From positions 1 through 37,184 of the forward strand of contig JAQVKX010000002.1 of the NCBI GenBank assembly GCA_028694425.1: a stretch of 37,184 nucleotides of DNA, in the 5' to 3' direction. The position numbers and the translations under genes are program-made. Positions 15,560 to 26,571 of this stretch are shown here, piece by piece (position 1 is the first letter of the stretch; every line of letters begins with the position of its first letter). The DNA comes from Candidatus Gastranaerophilales bacterium (GTDB lineage Bacteria; Cyanobacteriota; Vampirovibrionia; Gastranaerophilales; Gastranaerophilaceae). The notes beneath the pieces are model-generated. The model had not been told where the DNA came from and searched no databases. It worked only from the letters and a program-made list of their open reading frames with translations.

Positions 15560-15587
15560 GTGAATAGTGAATAGTGAATGGTGAATA
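15560..15587 (+). repeat. Heptanucleotide tandem array before pgk
   Basis: Four 7-nt units GTGAATA, GTGAATA, GTGAATG, GTGAATA in the pgk leader. Confidence 0.8.
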
Positions 15588-15635
15588 GAAAACTTCATTC
15601 ATTATCCGCTATACATTAAATAAGGAGAGAGAAAA

Positions 15636-16847
15636 ATGAAAAAAAGTATTAAAGATTTGGGCGATATCAGAGGCAAAAGAGCTCTTGTCAGAGTCGATAT
15701 TAACGTGCCTTTGGATGAAAATAAAAATGTAACAGACGACACAAGAATTCAGGCAATTCTTCCGACAGTCAGATTTTTGCAGGAAAAAGGTGCAAAAATT
15801 ATTCTTATGGCTCACCTGGGAAGACCAAAAGGCGAAACTAACCCTGAATTTACACTAGCTCCTGTTGCAAAAAAACTTTCAGAAGTTTTGGGCGAAAATG
15901 TTTTGTTTGTTTCAACTCCGATAGGACAAGGTGGAGGTAAATGTGTTGCAGATGAACTTGAACAACTGAAAGACGGACAAGTGGCACTTCTTGAAAATAT
16001 AAGATATTACAAAGCCGAAGAAGCTAAAGATGATGATATGACTTTTGCAAACGAACTTGCAAAACTCGGTGATTTTTACGTAAATGACGCTTTCGGTGCA
16101 GCACACAGAAACCATACTTCAACCGCTAAATTGGCAAGGGTTCTAAAACCTGCTGTATCAGGGCTTTTAATGGAAAAAGAAATCAGATGTTTATCGCAAG
16201 CTCTAAATAATCCGCAAAGACCGTTTACCGCTGTTGTCGGCGGTGCAAAAGTTTCAAGTAAAATCGGTGTTTTAAAAAATTTATTGGACAAAGTCGATAA
16301 TATGATTATCGGCGGCGGCATGGCTTATACTTTTGTTAAGGCTAACGGCGGCAAAATAGGTAATTCCATCTGTGAAAACGACCAGCTTGATGTCGCAAAA
16401 GCTATTGAGAAAAAAGCCAAAGATAAAGGCGTTAATCTGGTTATGGCAACCGATGTTCTTGTAACAGATGATTTTTCAGGTAACGGCACCAACAAAGTTG
16501 TTCCTGTTAACGCTATTCCTGACGGTTTTGAAGGAGTTGATGCGGGTCCCGAAACTCAAAGGGCATTTGATGCGGTGATTAAATCTTCAAAAACCATTTT
16601 AATGAATGGGCCGGTCGGTGCTTTTGAAAATCCTGCATTTGCCGAAGGAACAAAAGATATTTTAAGAGCTATTGTTGAGGCAACAAAAAACGGTGCAATT
16701 TCAGTTATTGGCGGCGGTGATTCTGTTTCAGCAGCAAAGAAATTCTGCAATGCTGATGATTTCACGCATGTTTCAACAGGCGGCGGAGCAAGTTTAGAAT
16801 TTATTGAAGGCAAAGTACTTCCCGGCGTTGATGCTCTAGATAATTAA
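15636..16847 (+). CDS. pgk: Phosphoglycerate kinase
   Basis: Converts 1,3-bisphosphoglycerate and ADP to 3-phosphoglycerate and ATP in glycolysis. The 403-residue protein has the N-terminal substrate motif RALVRVDINVPL (about 15-26), MAHLGRPKG (about 60-68), NDAFGAAHRNHTS, VVGGAKVSSKIGVL, and the nucleotide site NGPVGAFENPAFAEGT with C-terminal GGGDSVSAA ... STGGGASLEFIEG. All are intact. AAGGAGAG precedes the ATG. A GTAGG hairpin lies 29 nt after the stop codon. Confidence 0.97.
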   Translation: MKKSIKDLGDIRGKRALVRVDINVPLDENKNVTDDTRIQAILPTVRFLQEKGAKIILMAHLGRPKGETNPEFTLAPVAKKLSEVLGENVLFVSTPIGQGGGKCVADELEQLKDGQVALLENIRYYKAEEAKDDDMTFANELAKLGDFYVNDAFGAAHRNHTSTAKLARVLKPAVSGLLMEKEIRCLSQALNNPQRPFTAVVGGAKVSSKIGVLKNLLDKVDNMIIGGGMAYTFVKANGGKIGNSICENDQLDVAKAIEKKAKDKGVNLVMATDVLVTDDFSGNGTNKVVPVNAIPDGFEGVDAGPETQRAFDAVIKSSKTILMNGPVGAFENPAFAEGTKDILRAIVEATKNGAISVIGGGDSVSAAKKFCNADDFTHVSTGGGASLEFIEGKVLPGVDALDN

Positions 16848-16875
16848 GCAAAAAGCGAAAAGCTGAAAGGTTTTA

Positions 16876-16900
16876 GTAGGTTGGGCTTTCTAGCCCAACA
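16876..16900 (+). repeat. GTAGG-headed hairpin (REP-like) after pgk
   Basis: GTAGG head, arms TTGGGCT and AGCCCAA, ending CA. It is inverted relative to 17278-17302, with the small Cys gene between them; an AAAGGTTTTAG tail is shared by both flanks. Confidence 0.85.
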
Positions 16901-16913
16901 ACAAATGACTAAA

Positions 16914-17129
16914 TTAAAACCTTTTAGTAGAAGTGTTTTCAAAAATGTATCGCCCTGCACTCATGGCAATAACTTTTAACGAACACATGCCGTTTTTATC
17001 CAACACACCAAGGCTTGCTAAGCGTGCTGCTAAAAGCTCATTTAAATCTCCAATGTTTACAAAAAGTGCACAATCATTTGTGCATTCACCATGATTAAAA
17101 GGGCAGTCTTTAATTTTTTTTTCGCTCAT
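16914..17129 (-). CDS. Small Cys-containing protein of unknown function
   Basis: A 71-residue protein, MSEKKIKDCPFNHGECTNDCALF, with C9, C16, C20 and a later C49 (GMCSLKVIA) that could bind a metal. I do not recognise a named family; similar CP..C...CAL small proteins occur in bacterial and phage genomes. The gene is enclosed by inverted GTAGG-type hairpins (16876-16900 and 17278-17302), and its last residues (STKRF) come from repeat-flank DNA (CCTTTTAG). Confidence 0.6.
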   Translation of the reverse strand: MSEKKIKDCPFNHGECTNDCALFVNIGDLNELLAARLASLGVLDKNGMCSLKVIAMSAGRYIFENTSTKRF

Positions 17130-17277
17130 TTTTTAATCCTTTTTTAAAGTAAACAAATAATTATGTTATTAAGTGATTAAGAAATTGAAGTGTGAAAAGT
17201 TTTGTTCTTAATTTTATCGCTTAGTGCATTTATTGGCTTGCTAAATCTTTAATTTTATCCGATTTTTCGCCTTTTGT

Positions 17278-17302
17278 TGTTGGGCTAGAAAGCCCAACCT
17301 AA
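17278..17302 (-). repeat. REP-like hairpin, variant TTAGG head
   Basis: Minus strand: TTAGG, arms TTGGGCT and AGCCCAA, ending CA. An octad array follows (17312-17345: GTTTATAA, GTTTATAA, GTTGATAA). Confidence 0.8.
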
Positions 17303-17380
17303 AAGGTTTTAGTTTATAAGTTTATAAGTTGATAAGTTAAATTAAACTGTTTAACTTTTCACCTGTTCACCCGTTAAACT

Positions 17381-20300
17381 TTATTCTGTTTCATCATCAA
17401 ATACAAATTCAGGTGCTCCGAACATACCTTCAATTTCTTCCAAAATAGCAGCCGGTTTTCTTGCCTGATTTCTTGCTGCAGCACGTCTTTGTGCTTCTCT
17501 GTCTTTTTCTTCGCTGGCATTTGTTAAGTGATGGTAACCGGTACCTGCAGGGATTACACGGCCGATAATTACGTTTTCTTTCAATCCTCTTAACAAGTCT
17601 TTCTTACCCTCAACCGCAGCTTCTGTAAGAATCCTTGTTGTTTCCTGGAATGATGCGGCAGAAATAAAGCTTTCTGTGTTCAAACTTGCTTTTGTAATAC
17701 CCAATAACAAGTGTTCACAAACAGCTTCCGTAAGTCCTGCTTCTTTTGCCAATTTATTTTCATGTTCAAATTGCTGAACTTCAACCAATTCGCCTTGAAG
17801 CAACTTTGTATCACCCGGTTCAAGAACTTTTACTTTCTTAGTCATCTGTCTGACGATAATTTCAACGTGTTTATCTGCAATTTCAACACCTTGAGAACGA
17901 TATACTCTTTGAACTTCGTCAACAAGATATTGCTGAGCAGCCTCCGGACCGTTTAATCTGATTACGTCATGAGGATTTAAAGGACCGCTTGTTAAAGGCT
18001 GACCTTTAGTTATTTTTTGTTTATCCGCAACAATAATATTTGAATCAATTGTATACTTGATTTCTGTTCTGCCGTTATCGTTAACTAAATATAATCTCGG
18101 AATATCTTCTTCAATTTCGATTTGGGCAACACCGTCTTCTTCTGCTAAAATAGAACATTCTTTAGGTTTTCTTCCTTCCAAAAGTTCTTCAACTCTCGGT
18201 AAACCTTGAACAATATCACCGGTTTTTTGTCTTTCAAATACCAATGTAGCAAGCATATCACCTCTTAATACGAGAGAACCTGCATCTACCTGCAACATTG
18301 TTCCCGGAGATATCAAGTAAGGACGACCTGTTCTTACCGTTATTTCATTTTTGGCAATCTTTGTAATTTTACCTGAAACAGTCGATTTCTCTCCGCTTTC
18401 AGAAATAATTGAATCCAATCTTATAAAATCACCTTCTTTTACACAAGGTTTTGTTTTAATCGGCAATTTTATTTCATAATTATCACAAATTAACAATAAC
18501 CTTCTTGCTTCTTCTTTTCCTGTTTTAATTGAAGCAACACCGTCATTAATTGCAAGAACCTGAGTTTTTGCAACCGGCGTTTTAGCTTTAATTGTCTGAC
18601 CATGCTTAACCAGCAATTCTGTTTGTAAAGACGAAGATAATTTAGTACTGCTTTCTGCCTCACGACGTACAATTAATGTTTCAAGAACAACAACTTTTAA
18701 ATTATTTTTGTTGTCCAACTCAACCATACCTTTTAAATGCGATAAATAACCTTGCATTTGAAGAACTAAGCTTGTTCTTGTCAAAGTTGCACCGTCAAGG
18801 TTTCTGACTCTTGCACCGTCTTTGTATTGAAGTTGCGTTACAGGCACAATGTCAATTAAATCATCTGTCGTATTAAATTTAATAGAAACATCTTTTTGTT
18901 TCACGTTTAGAATCTGTATCGGTCTGATTAAAATTTGTATTGGCTGATTTGCTATATTTTCCTCATCTACAGGTAAACCTGCATCAAGCTCTTCATCCAA
19001 ATCATCAATATCTAAATCGTCTAAACCTGATTCCATAATTGTTACGATTGAAGTTTCTTTAGCTTTAATGCCTGCTGCAATTAAAGTTCCTTTTTTAATG
19101 ATTTCGCCTTCTTCAACTTTCAATTCGCTGACACTTGATAAAGAATGTACTTCCCCGGGTCTTATTGTAATTTCATGAATAATATCGTTGCATTCCTTGA
19201 ATTCAACAATACCATCAATGTGGCAGTAAATATCTTTAACAATCTCTGTTCCTGCCGTTACAAATGTCCCTGTTTCAACCATCTTTAAACTTGAATCTTT
19301 GCTCACCTGATGAATTTCTTCAGGAATAAATACAACATCACCCTGTTTTGTAATAATTTGATTATCATCAACTTCAACATCGACATACCTGATTTCACCG
19401 CTTGATTTTACGGAACATTCATCATCAACCAACTCTGCAATAATCATACCGTTTTCAACTGTTGTATCAATAGGAGCTTTTACAATATATTTTTCGTCAG
19501 TTTTATCAACCGTCCAAATTTGCTCTTTTTTGGTTTGTTCAAAAGTAGCATTCGAAGGAATTAAAGAAGCAATTACAATTGTAAGTTCTTTACCTTTAAC
19601 TATTTTTTTGATTTTTTTACCTTCAAATTCAATTTCTTCAATCACTAAATCTTCACTAACCCTTACTTCACCGCCGTGCTCTGATATAGTTAAAATTTCG
19701 GCTAATTTATCACCTTTTGTAAGTTTTTGTTCATCTTTAACAAGAACTTTTGAACCGCCCGGAAGATTATAAACATCACCGCCTAAAACCCAAATAATAC
19801 CGTTTTTATTAGCAGTTCTTGAAACATTGCCTTGTCTGTCTTTTCTTTCGTCTGCAAGAAAATCTTCAAAAAGAACTTCACCTGATAAATCTGATGTAAT
19901 ATCTTTTGTAGCTTTTTCCGTTAAACGGCTTCCGTCACCTTGAGCTCCCGGCTCAAAATCAGCTAAAACATCACCTTTTTTAACCTCCATTCCATTAACT
20001 ACCAAAATCCTTGATCCTGCAGGGATATGGTATTTTGTGGAACCTTTTGAGGTTTTAACTTCCATATCAGCCTCATAGGTTGCAACCTGAACAACATCTC
20101 CATGCCGTGTTCTTAATTCACGAGATTTTATCTTGGAGATGATTTCACCGGATTCTTTTGCAACAATTCTTTTTGTTGCCGCCGCACCTTTAAATACACC
20201 GCCTGTGTGGAATGTTCTCATTGTAAGCTGTGTTCCGGGCTCTCCGATTGATTGAGCTGCAATAATTCCTATTGCTTCACCGACATCAACCATTTTTTGG

Positions 20301-21238
20301 GTTGTAAGTGCCCAACCATAACATTTTTGACAAACACCGTATTCTAAAGCACAAGTTAAACCTGAGCGAACGTTAAGTTCATTTATACCTAATTTTGCAA
20401 CTTTTTTAACATCTTCTCTGTTAAGGGTTGTCCCTGAAGTAATTAAAACTTTTCCGCCTTCGTCAACAACATCTTCTGCTATTGTTCTGCCGAGAAGTCT
20501 GTCGGCAAGAGGAACTATATTCTTTTCTCCATCTGAAATGGATTTCATTCTTATACATTTATCTGTATGACAATCGACATCTCTGATAATTACATCTTGT
20601 GCAACATCAACCAAACGTCTTGTCAGATAACCGGAGTCAGCTGTTTTTAAAGCTGTGTCTACAAGTCCTTTTCTTGCCCCGTATGATGAAATAATATATT
20701 CTGTAACAGACAAACCTTCTTTAAAATTTGATTTAATCGGCAAGTCAATGATTTGACCTTGTGCATCTGCCATCAAACCACGCATACCGACAAGCTGAGA
20801 TACCTGAGATAAATTACCTCTCGCACCTGAAAACGCCATCATATAAACAGGATTTAATTTGTCAAAATTCTTAACAACACAATCGGTAAGTTTCGCCGTC
20901 GTTTCCGACCATGTATCGATAACTTTTGTATATCTTTCTACTTCGGTTATTTCACCTTTTAAATATCTGTGGGTTGATTTTTCTATTTCTGTTTGAGCTT
21001 GGTTTAATAAGTCTTTCTTTTCGGGCGGAACTTGCAAATCCGCAATGGAAATAGTTGTACCTGCTTTTGTTGCATATTTATAACCCAAATCTTTAAGGCT
21101 GTTGGCTAATGTCGCCGTTTTTGCTCCGCCAAATTCCAAATAAATTTGAGCCAACAAATCTTTTAAAGAGCCTTTGTCCATTACTTTGTTAATATAACCC
21201 AATGATTTTTTTGAACTGTTATACAATTTTGTTTCCAT
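17381..21238 (-). CDS. rpoC2: RNA polymerase beta' subunit, C-terminal part (RpoC2)
   Basis: C-terminal half of split beta', 1285 residues. It carries a zinc site (C223, C296, C303, C306), bridge helix/trigger loop residues (SIGEPGTQLTMRTFHTGG, 330-347) and the distal part restarting at GLPRVEELLEGRKPKE (about 1012). Between them lie about 660 residues of beta-rich sandwich-barrel repeats, the very large SI3 insertion typical of cyanobacterial RpoC2. Splitting of beta' into RpoC1 and RpoC2 is a hallmark of Cyanobacteria and their non-photosynthetic sister groups. GTGAGAGG precedes the ATG. Third gene of the rpoB-rpoC1-rpoC2 unit. Confidence 0.97.
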   Translation of the reverse strand: METKLYNSSKKSLGYINKVMDKGSLKDLLAQIYLEFGGAKTATLANSLKDLGYKYATKAGTTISIADLQVPPEKKDLLNQAQTEIEKSTHRYLKGEITEVERYTKVIDTWSETTAKLTDCVVKNFDKLNPVYMMAFSGARGNLSQVSQLVGMRGLMADAQGQIIDLPIKSNFKEGLSVTEYIISSYGARKGLVDTALKTADSGYLTRRLVDVAQDVIIRDVDCHTDKCIRMKSISDGEKNIVPLADRLLGRTIAEDVVDEGGKVLITSGTTLNREDVKKVAKLGINELNVRSGLTCALEYGVCQKCYGWALTTQKMVDVGEAIGIIAAQSIGEPGTQLTMRTFHTGGVFKGAAATKRIVAKESGEIISKIKSRELRTRHGDVVQVATYEADMEVKTSKGSTKYHIPAGSRILVVNGMEVKKGDVLADFEPGAQGDGSRLTEKATKDITSDLSGEVLFEDFLADERKDRQGNVSRTANKNGIIWVLGGDVYNLPGGSKVLVKDEQKLTKGDKLAEILTISEHGGEVRVSEDLVIEEIEFEGKKIKKIVKGKELTIVIASLIPSNATFEQTKKEQIWTVDKTDEKYIVKAPIDTTVENGMIIAELVDDECSVKSSGEIRYVDVEVDDNQIITKQGDVVFIPEEIHQVSKDSSLKMVETGTFVTAGTEIVKDIYCHIDGIVEFKECNDIIHEITIRPGEVHSLSSVSELKVEEGEIIKKGTLIAAGIKAKETSIVTIMESGLDDLDIDDLDEELDAGLPVDEENIANQPIQILIRPIQILNVKQKDVSIKFNTTDDLIDIVPVTQLQYKDGARVRNLDGATLTRTSLVLQMQGYLSHLKGMVELDNKNNLKVVVLETLIVRREAESSTKLSSSLQTELLVKHGQTIKAKTPVAKTQVLAINDGVASIKTGKEEARRLLLICDNYEIKLPIKTKPCVKEGDFIRLDSIISESGEKSTVSGKITKIAKNEITVRTGRPYLISPGTMLQVDAGSLVLRGDMLATLVFERQKTGDIVQGLPRVEELLEGRKPKECSILAEEDGVAQIEIEEDIPRLYLVNDNGRTEIKYTIDSNIIVADKQKITKGQPLTSGPLNPHDVIRLNGPEAAQQYLVDEVQRVYRSQGVEIADKHVEIIVRQMTKKVKVLEPGDTKLLQGELVEVQQFEHENKLAKEAGLTEAVCEHLLLGITKASLNTESFISAASFQETTRILTEAAVEGKKDLLRGLKENVIIGRVIPAGTGYHHLTNASEEKDREAQRRAAARNQARKPAAILEEIEGMFGAPEFVFDDETE

Positions 21239-21444
21239 TTTTTATAACCTCTCACGAAACCCTTTAGATTCCGCCTTTACTAATTCTACCTATATACTAC
21301 AAGCCTTTTTATTTTATCGGCTTACCAGTTTTATTGCACTCGCTGCTTTGTGCTCCGTCTCCCTTTTTAATTGAGACTTGCTCGCTCGCAACTCTTTTGC
21401 TTGAGTACTTTTTGTTTTAGGAAAAAGAGAAAGACTCTTTTCCC
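21239..21444. other. 206-nt rpoC1-rpoC2 spacer
   Basis: No gene seen. On the minus strand it begins AAAAGAGTCTTTCTCTTTT (short hairpin) and ends with the rpoC2 ribosome binding site. It is long for a spacer within a tightly linked operon. Confidence 0.5.
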
Positions 21445-23157
21445 TTACCCTAATACCGCTTCCCGAACTGTTTCATTAAAGAGAATTCTTCCGACGGTTG
21501 TTTCTATTCTTTCGCCGTTGTCATCTCTTACAATAATTTTATCGTGAAGATTAATGATACCGACTTCCAAAGCAGAAATTGCATCTTTAAAGTTATAGAA
21601 ATAACCTTTAATCGAAGCTTCCTCATCTTTCAATATGGTAAGGTAATACATACCCAAAACCATATCCTGAGAAGGTGTGATTATAGGTTTTCCGGTCGCC
21701 GGAGCCAAAATGTTGTTGGTTGCCAGCATAAGCATTCTTGCTTCTGTCTGGGCTTCGATTGATAACGGAACGTGAACAGCCATTTGGTCACCGTCAAAGT
21801 CAGCATTAAATGCTGTACAAACAAGCGGATGAAGCTGTATCGCACGACCCTCGACCAAAATCGGTTCAAACGCCTGAATACCCAATCTGTGAAGGGTCGG
21901 AGCACGATTTAATAACACCGGATGCCCGTCAATTACTTCTTCCAGAATGTCCCAAACAATTGCTTCGGAACGTTCTATTTTCTTTTTAGCGGATTTAATG
22001 TTTTGGACATATCCGCGTTCAATTAATTTATTTACGACAAACGGTTTAAATAATTCAATAGCCATTTCCTTAGGTAAACCACATTGATTTAAACTCAATT
22101 GAGGTCCTACAACGATAACAGAACGACCTGAGTAGTCAACACGTTTACCTAACAAGTTTTGTCTGAAACGACCCTGTTTACCTTCTATTATATTAGAAAG
22201 CGATTTTAAAGGTCTGTTATTAGGTCCTACAACTGTTCTGCCTCTTCTGCCATTATCAATAAGTGCATCTACGGCTTCTTGAAGCATTCTTTTTTCGTTT
22301 CTGACGATAATTTCAGGTGCACCCATTTCAAGCAGTCTTGCCAAACGATTATTCCTGTTAATTACACGTCTGTATAAATCGTTTAAATCAGATGTTGCAA
22401 ACCTTCCGCCATCTAACTGAACCATAGGTCTTAGGTCAGGAGGTGTAACAGGAAGAACATCCATTACCATCCAGGTAGGTTCCGTTTCTGATGAAATCAA
22501 GGAATCTAATAATCTTAATTTTTTAATAAGTTTGCTTTTTCTTTGGATTGAAGTTACTTGACCTTCAAGTTCTGTTCTGATTTCTTCAGCCATTTCTTTT
22601 ATGTTAAGCTCGGCAAGCAGTTCTTTAATTGCTTCCGCCCCTATTCCGATTTTAAGTTCGGATTCTTCATGCTCCATTAAGTAATCTTCATATTCTTCTT
22701 CGCCTAAAAGCTGGAATTTTTTGAACTCACTTTCACCTGCATTGATTACAACATAATTATTAAAATAAATAACCTGCTCCAAATCTTTTAAAGACATATC
22801 AAGCAAAAGCCCCAAATAACTCGGAATACCTTTCAAAAACCAAATATGGCTTACAGGTGCCGCAAGTTTAATGTGCCCCATTCTGTGACGACGGACTTTT
22901 GAATCGGTAACTTCAACACCGCAGCGTTCGCAAATAATACCTTTATGCCTTACTCTTTTATACTTACCACAATAGCATTCCCAGTCTTTTGAAGGTCCGA
23001 AAATTCTTTCGCAAAAAAGTCCGTCTCTTTCGGGTTTAAGCGTACGGTAATTAATTGTTTCAGGTTTTGTTACTTCACCGAATGACCATTTCATAATTCT
23101 GTCGGGTGAAGCTATACTGACTCGTATATAATCAAAATAATCTATGCTTGTGGACAT
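21445..23157 (-). CDS. rpoC1: RNA polymerase beta' subunit, N-terminal part (RpoC1, gamma)
   Basis: N-terminal half of beta' (570 residues). It contains the zinc-binding [20 protein letters not shown] (61-80; C61, C63, C76, C79), the clamp and rudder regions ([19 protein letters not shown]), the lid/zipper [20 protein letters not shown] and the catalytic Mg-binding [12 protein letters not shown] (451-462). It is slightly shorter than typical cyanobacterial RpoC1. AAAGGAGATG supports the ATG at 23157. The spacer to rpoB holds inverted GTAAATA heptads. Confidence 0.97.
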   Translation of the reverse strand: MSTSIDYFDYIRVSIASPDRIMKWSFGEVTKPETINYRTLKPERDGLFCERIFGPSKDWECYCGKYKRVRHKGIICERCGVEVTDSKVRRHRMGHIKLAAPVSHIWFLKGIPSYLGLLLDMSLKDLEQVIYFNNYVVINAGESEFKKFQLLGEEEYEDYLMEHEESELKIGIGAEAIKELLAELNIKEMAEEIRTELEGQVTSIQRKSKLIKKLRLLDSLISSETEPTWMVMDVLPVTPPDLRPMVQLDGGRFATSDLNDLYRRVINRNNRLARLLEMGAPEIIVRNEKRMLQEAVDALIDNGRRGRTVVGPNNRPLKSLSNIIEGKQGRFRQNLLGKRVDYSGRSVIVVGPQLSLNQCGLPKEMAIELFKPFVVNKLIERGYVQNIKSAKKKIERSEAIVWDILEEVIDGHPVLLNRAPTLHRLGIQAFEPILVEGRAIQLHPLVCTAFNADFDGDQMAVHVPLSIEAQTEARMLMLATNNILAPATGKPIITPSQDMVLGMYYLTILKDEEASIKGYFYNFKDAISALEVGIINLHDKIIVRDDNGERIETTVGRILFNETVREAVLG

Positions 23158-23185
23158 TACATCTCCTTTTTTTAATTTTTTGTTT

Positions 23186-23250
23186 TAGTAAATAGTAAAT
23201 AGTAAATGGATTTTTAATTTCTATTCACTATTTCCTATTTACTATTTCCT
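23186..23250. repeat. Inverted heptad arrays in the rpoB-rpoC1 spacer
   Basis: GTAAATA, GTAAATA, GTAAATG on the plus strand, then the complementary set CTATTCA, CTATTTC, CTATTTA, CTATTTC. Together they form a long potential hairpin in the operon mRNA. Confidence 0.75.
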
Positions 23251-23253
23251 TTT

Positions 23254-26200
23254 TTATAATTCTCCAAAAGTTGTTGGCGTCTCGAAAAAGTTGATATTCA
23301 ATAACTCTGAATCTATATCTGATAGAGTTCTTTTTGGAGCTGATTTTCTCAAATCATCCATATCACTCATCAAATCTACTTCAATTCCGTCTTTTTTCGC
23401 AACGGTTATGTCTAAACCTATACTCTGCAATTCTCTTACAAGTACCTTGAATGATTCCGGGATACCGGGTCTTGGGATATTATCACCCTTAACGATAGCT
23501 TCATAAGCTCTGTTTCTTCCGTTAACGTCATCCGATTTGATGGTTAACATTTCTTGCAGAGTATAAGCAGCACCGTAAGCCTCTAGTGCCCAAACTTCCA
23601 TTTCACCAAATCTTTGACCGCCGAATTGAGCTTTACCGCCCAACGGCTGTTGAGTTACAAGTGAGTAAGGACCTGTACTTCTTGCATGAATCTTATCATC
23701 AACAAGGTGAACAAGCTTTAATACATATGAAAGCCCAACAGCAACAGGTTGATCAAATGCTTCGCCTGTTCTTCCATCAAGGAGCATTACTTTTCCGTCT
23801 TCTCTTACCCAATCGCAACCGGATTCTTTAATCCCTTTCAAAAGCTCTGCTTTTGTAGCAATTTCGGATTGATTGTCGCCATACATTTCATCAAACAGAG
23901 GTGCTTCATAATAATTCCCGGTTAAATAAGACGCTAAACCAAGCAAACACTCATAAGTTTGTCCAACGTTCATCCGCGAAGGAACACCAAGCGGGTTTAA
24001 CACGATATCAACAGGTGTTCCATCAGGCAAGAAAGGCATATCGTTTTTAGGTAAAATCCTTGAAACAATACCTTTGTTTCCATGACGCCCTGAAAGCTTA
24101 TCGCCAACAGATACTTTACGTTTTTGGGCAATATAAACTCTGATTACCGTATTTGCACCCGGAGGAAGTTCGTCGCCTTTTTCCCTGTCAAATACTTTAA
24201 CGTCAAGTACCCTGCCGCCTTCACCATGAGGAACACGCAAAGAATTATCTTTGACGTCTCTTGCTTTTTCGGCAAAAATTGCTCTTAACAATTTTTCTTC
24301 CGGCGGATGTTCGGATTCCCCTTTCGGTGTAACTTTACCTACTAAAATATCATCAGCGTAAACTCTTGCACCGATTCTTACAATTCCTCTTTCATCTAAG
24401 TGTCTTAAAGCTTCTTCGGAAACATTAGGAATTTCTCTTGTAATTTCTTCCGGTCCGAGTTTTGTTTGTCTTGCATCTATTTCTAATTTTTCAATGTGTA
24501 TAGATGTAAATACATCATCGTGAACGCATCTTTCAGAAAGCAAAATCGCATCCTCAAAGTTATATCCTTCCCAAGGCATATATGCTATTAAAACATTTTT
24601 GCCTAATGAAAGTTCACCCCAATTTGTAGAAGCACCGTCTGCAATTACATCACCAACCTTAACCGTATCACCTTCTTTTACAATCGGCCTTTGGTTAATG
24701 CAAGTGTCCTGGTTGCTTCTTAGATATTTCATTAACTGATGAATATGTGATTTCCCGGATTTATCTTTAATTGTGATTTCTTCACCGACTACTCTTTCAA
24801 CCACACCATCAACTTGTGCAACCGCAACCATACCGGAGTCCTTTGCTGCTCTTGCTTCTAATCCTGTTCCCACAACCGGTCTTTGAGTAATAAAAAGAGG
24901 TACCGCTTGACGTTGCATGTTTGAACCCATCAGTGCACGGTTTGCATCATCATGTTCAATGAATGGGATTAAAGATGTTGCAACAGAAATAATCTGAATC
25001 GGTGAAACACCCATATAGTCAACCCTTTTTGACTCACCCATTGTAAATTCCGAACGATAACGTACAGGTACAAATTCGTGTTTAATACTTCTGTCTTTAT
25101 TCAACTGAATATCAGAAGGTGCAATACGATAGTTTTCTTCTTCATCGGCAGACAAATAGTTAACCTCATCAGTTACGATACCGTCTTTAACAACAAAGAA
25201 TGGTGATTCAATAAATCCGTAATCATTAACTTTTGCGTGAGTTGCCAAAGAACCTATCAAGCCTGCGTTTGGACCTTCAGGAGTTTCTACCGGGCAAATC
25301 CTTCCGTAATGTGACGGGTGAATATCACGAACCGCAAAACCGGCTCTTTCTCTCATTAAACCGCCGGGACCTAATGCTGAAACTCTTCTTTTATGAGTTA
25401 ATTCGGCAAGAGGATTTGTTTGATCCATAAATTGCGATAACTGTGAACTTCCAAAAAACTCTTTTAAAGATGCAACCAAAGGTTTTGTATTCAAAAGGTT
25501 TAAAGGAGTTAAAGTCTCGGAATCCTGAAGTGTCATTCTTTCTTTAACAATTCTTTCAATTCTTGACAAACCTACTCTAAATTGGTTTTGAAGTAATTCA
25601 CCGACTGAACGGATTCTTCTGTTTCCTAAATGGTCGATATCATCAATAGCTCCTTCATCATAAGTTAAATTAATCAAGTACTCAACTGCCGCAACAATAT
25701 CTTGAACGGTTAAAGTTCTTTGAGATGCTGCAACATTCAGATTAAGTTTTTTGTTTAACTTATAACGCCCGACTCTTCCGATATCATATTTCTTTTCATC
25801 AAAAAATCTTGCTTCCAGAATTGAACGTCCGCCTTGAGGAGATGCCGGATCACCCGGTCTGAGCTTTTTGTAAACTTCCACTAAAGCATCGTCCGTTGTT
25901 TCTGTTGTATCTTTCTCAAGTGTTCTTTTCAAAAATTCTGAGTGAGTAAACAAAGTTTCCATCTCGGAAATTGTTATCCCTATTGCTTTTAAAAGAGTTG
26001 TAGCAAGTATTTTTCTGTTTTTATCAATCTTAACATAAACTAAATCATTTGAATCCGTTTCAATCTTTAACCAAGCTCCGCGGTTTGGAATTAAAGTCGC
26101 ATTGTACAAACGTTTTCCTGTAGGAGAAACCTCCCTTTTAAAATAAATACCGGGTGAGCGAACAATTTGCGAAACAATAACACGTTCCGCACCGTTTACA

Positions 26201-26571
26201 ATGAAAGTTCCTTTATCCGTCATTGTAGGGATATCACCGATATAAACTTCTTGTTCTTTAATTTCCCCGCTATCACGATTAACAAGCCTAATCATTACAC
26301 GAAGTTGTTTTGCATAAGTCGCATCATGAATTCTTGCTTCTTCAACGGTATATTTAGGATTATCAAATGTATAATTAGGCAAAAAGTGTAATTCTAATCT
26401 GCCGGTATAATCCTTAATAGGCGAAAAAGAAAGTAATTCCTCTTTTAAACCTTCTTTCAAAAACCATTCAAATGATTTTTTTTGCACTTCAATCAGGTCC
26501 GGTAAGTCATCCAATCTGGTATTGGGGATACCCATAGGAGTTACTCTTTTTACATATTTTGTTGTCGACAT
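23254..26571 (-). CDS. rpoB: RNA polymerase beta subunit
   Basis: Catalytic beta subunit, 1105 residues from ATG 26571. A TTG one codon earlier is in frame, but GAGGTG is better spaced (five bases) for the ATG. Conserved blocks: [15 protein letters not shown] (fork), [25 protein letters not shown] (rifampicin cluster; D, H and R residues of the sensitive type), [25 protein letters not shown] and [24 protein letters not shown] near the C terminus. It is first in the rpoB-rpoC1-rpoC2 unit. No rplJ/rplL lies upstream, unlike the usual arrangement in most bacteria and like Cyanobacteria. Confidence 0.97.
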   Translation of the reverse strand: MSTTKYVKRVTPMGIPNTRLDDLPDLIEVQKKSFEWFLKEGLKEELLSFSPIKDYTGRLELHFLPNYTFDNPKYTVEEARIHDATYAKQLRVMIRLVNRDSGEIKEQEVYIGDIPTMTDKGTFIVNGAERVIVSQIVRSPGIYFKREVSPTGKRLYNATLIPNRGAWLKIETDSNDLVYVKIDKNRKILATTLLKAIGITISEMETLFTHSEFLKRTLEKDTTETTDDALVEVYKKLRPGDPASPQGGRSILEARFFDEKKYDIGRVGRYKLNKKLNLNVAASQRTLTVQDIVAAVEYLINLTYDEGAIDDIDHLGNRRIRSVGELLQNQFRVGLSRIERIVKERMTLQDSETLTPLNLLNTKPLVASLKEFFGSSQLSQFMDQTNPLAELTHKRRVSALGPGGLMRERAGFAVRDIHPSHYGRICPVETPEGPNAGLIGSLATHAKVNDYGFIESPFFVVKDGIVTDEVNYLSADEEENYRIAPSDIQLNKDRSIKHEFVPVRYRSEFTMGESKRVDYMGVSPIQIISVATSLIPFIEHDDANRALMGSNMQRQAVPLFITQRPVVGTGLEARAAKDSGMVAVAQVDGVVERVVGEEITIKDKSGKSHIHQLMKYLRSNQDTCINQRPIVKEGDTVKVGDVIADGASTNWGELSLGKNVLIAYMPWEGYNFEDAILLSERCVHDDVFTSIHIEKLEIDARQTKLGPEEITREIPNVSEEALRHLDERGIVRIGARVYADDILVGKVTPKGESEHPPEEKLLRAIFAEKARDVKDNSLRVPHGEGGRVLDVKVFDREKGDELPPGANTVIRVYIAQKRKVSVGDKLSGRHGNKGIVSRILPKNDMPFLPDGTPVDIVLNPLGVPSRMNVGQTYECLLGLASYLTGNYYEAPLFDEMYGDNQSEIATKAELLKGIKESGCDWVREDGKVMLLDGRTGEAFDQPVAVGLSYVLKLVHLVDDKIHARSTGPYSLVTQQPLGGKAQFGGQRFGEMEVWALEAYGAAYTLQEMLTIKSDDVNGRNRAYEAIVKGDNIPRPGIPESFKVLVRELQSIGLDITVAKKDGIEVDLMSDMDDLRKSAPKRTLSDIDSELLNINFFETPTTFGEL

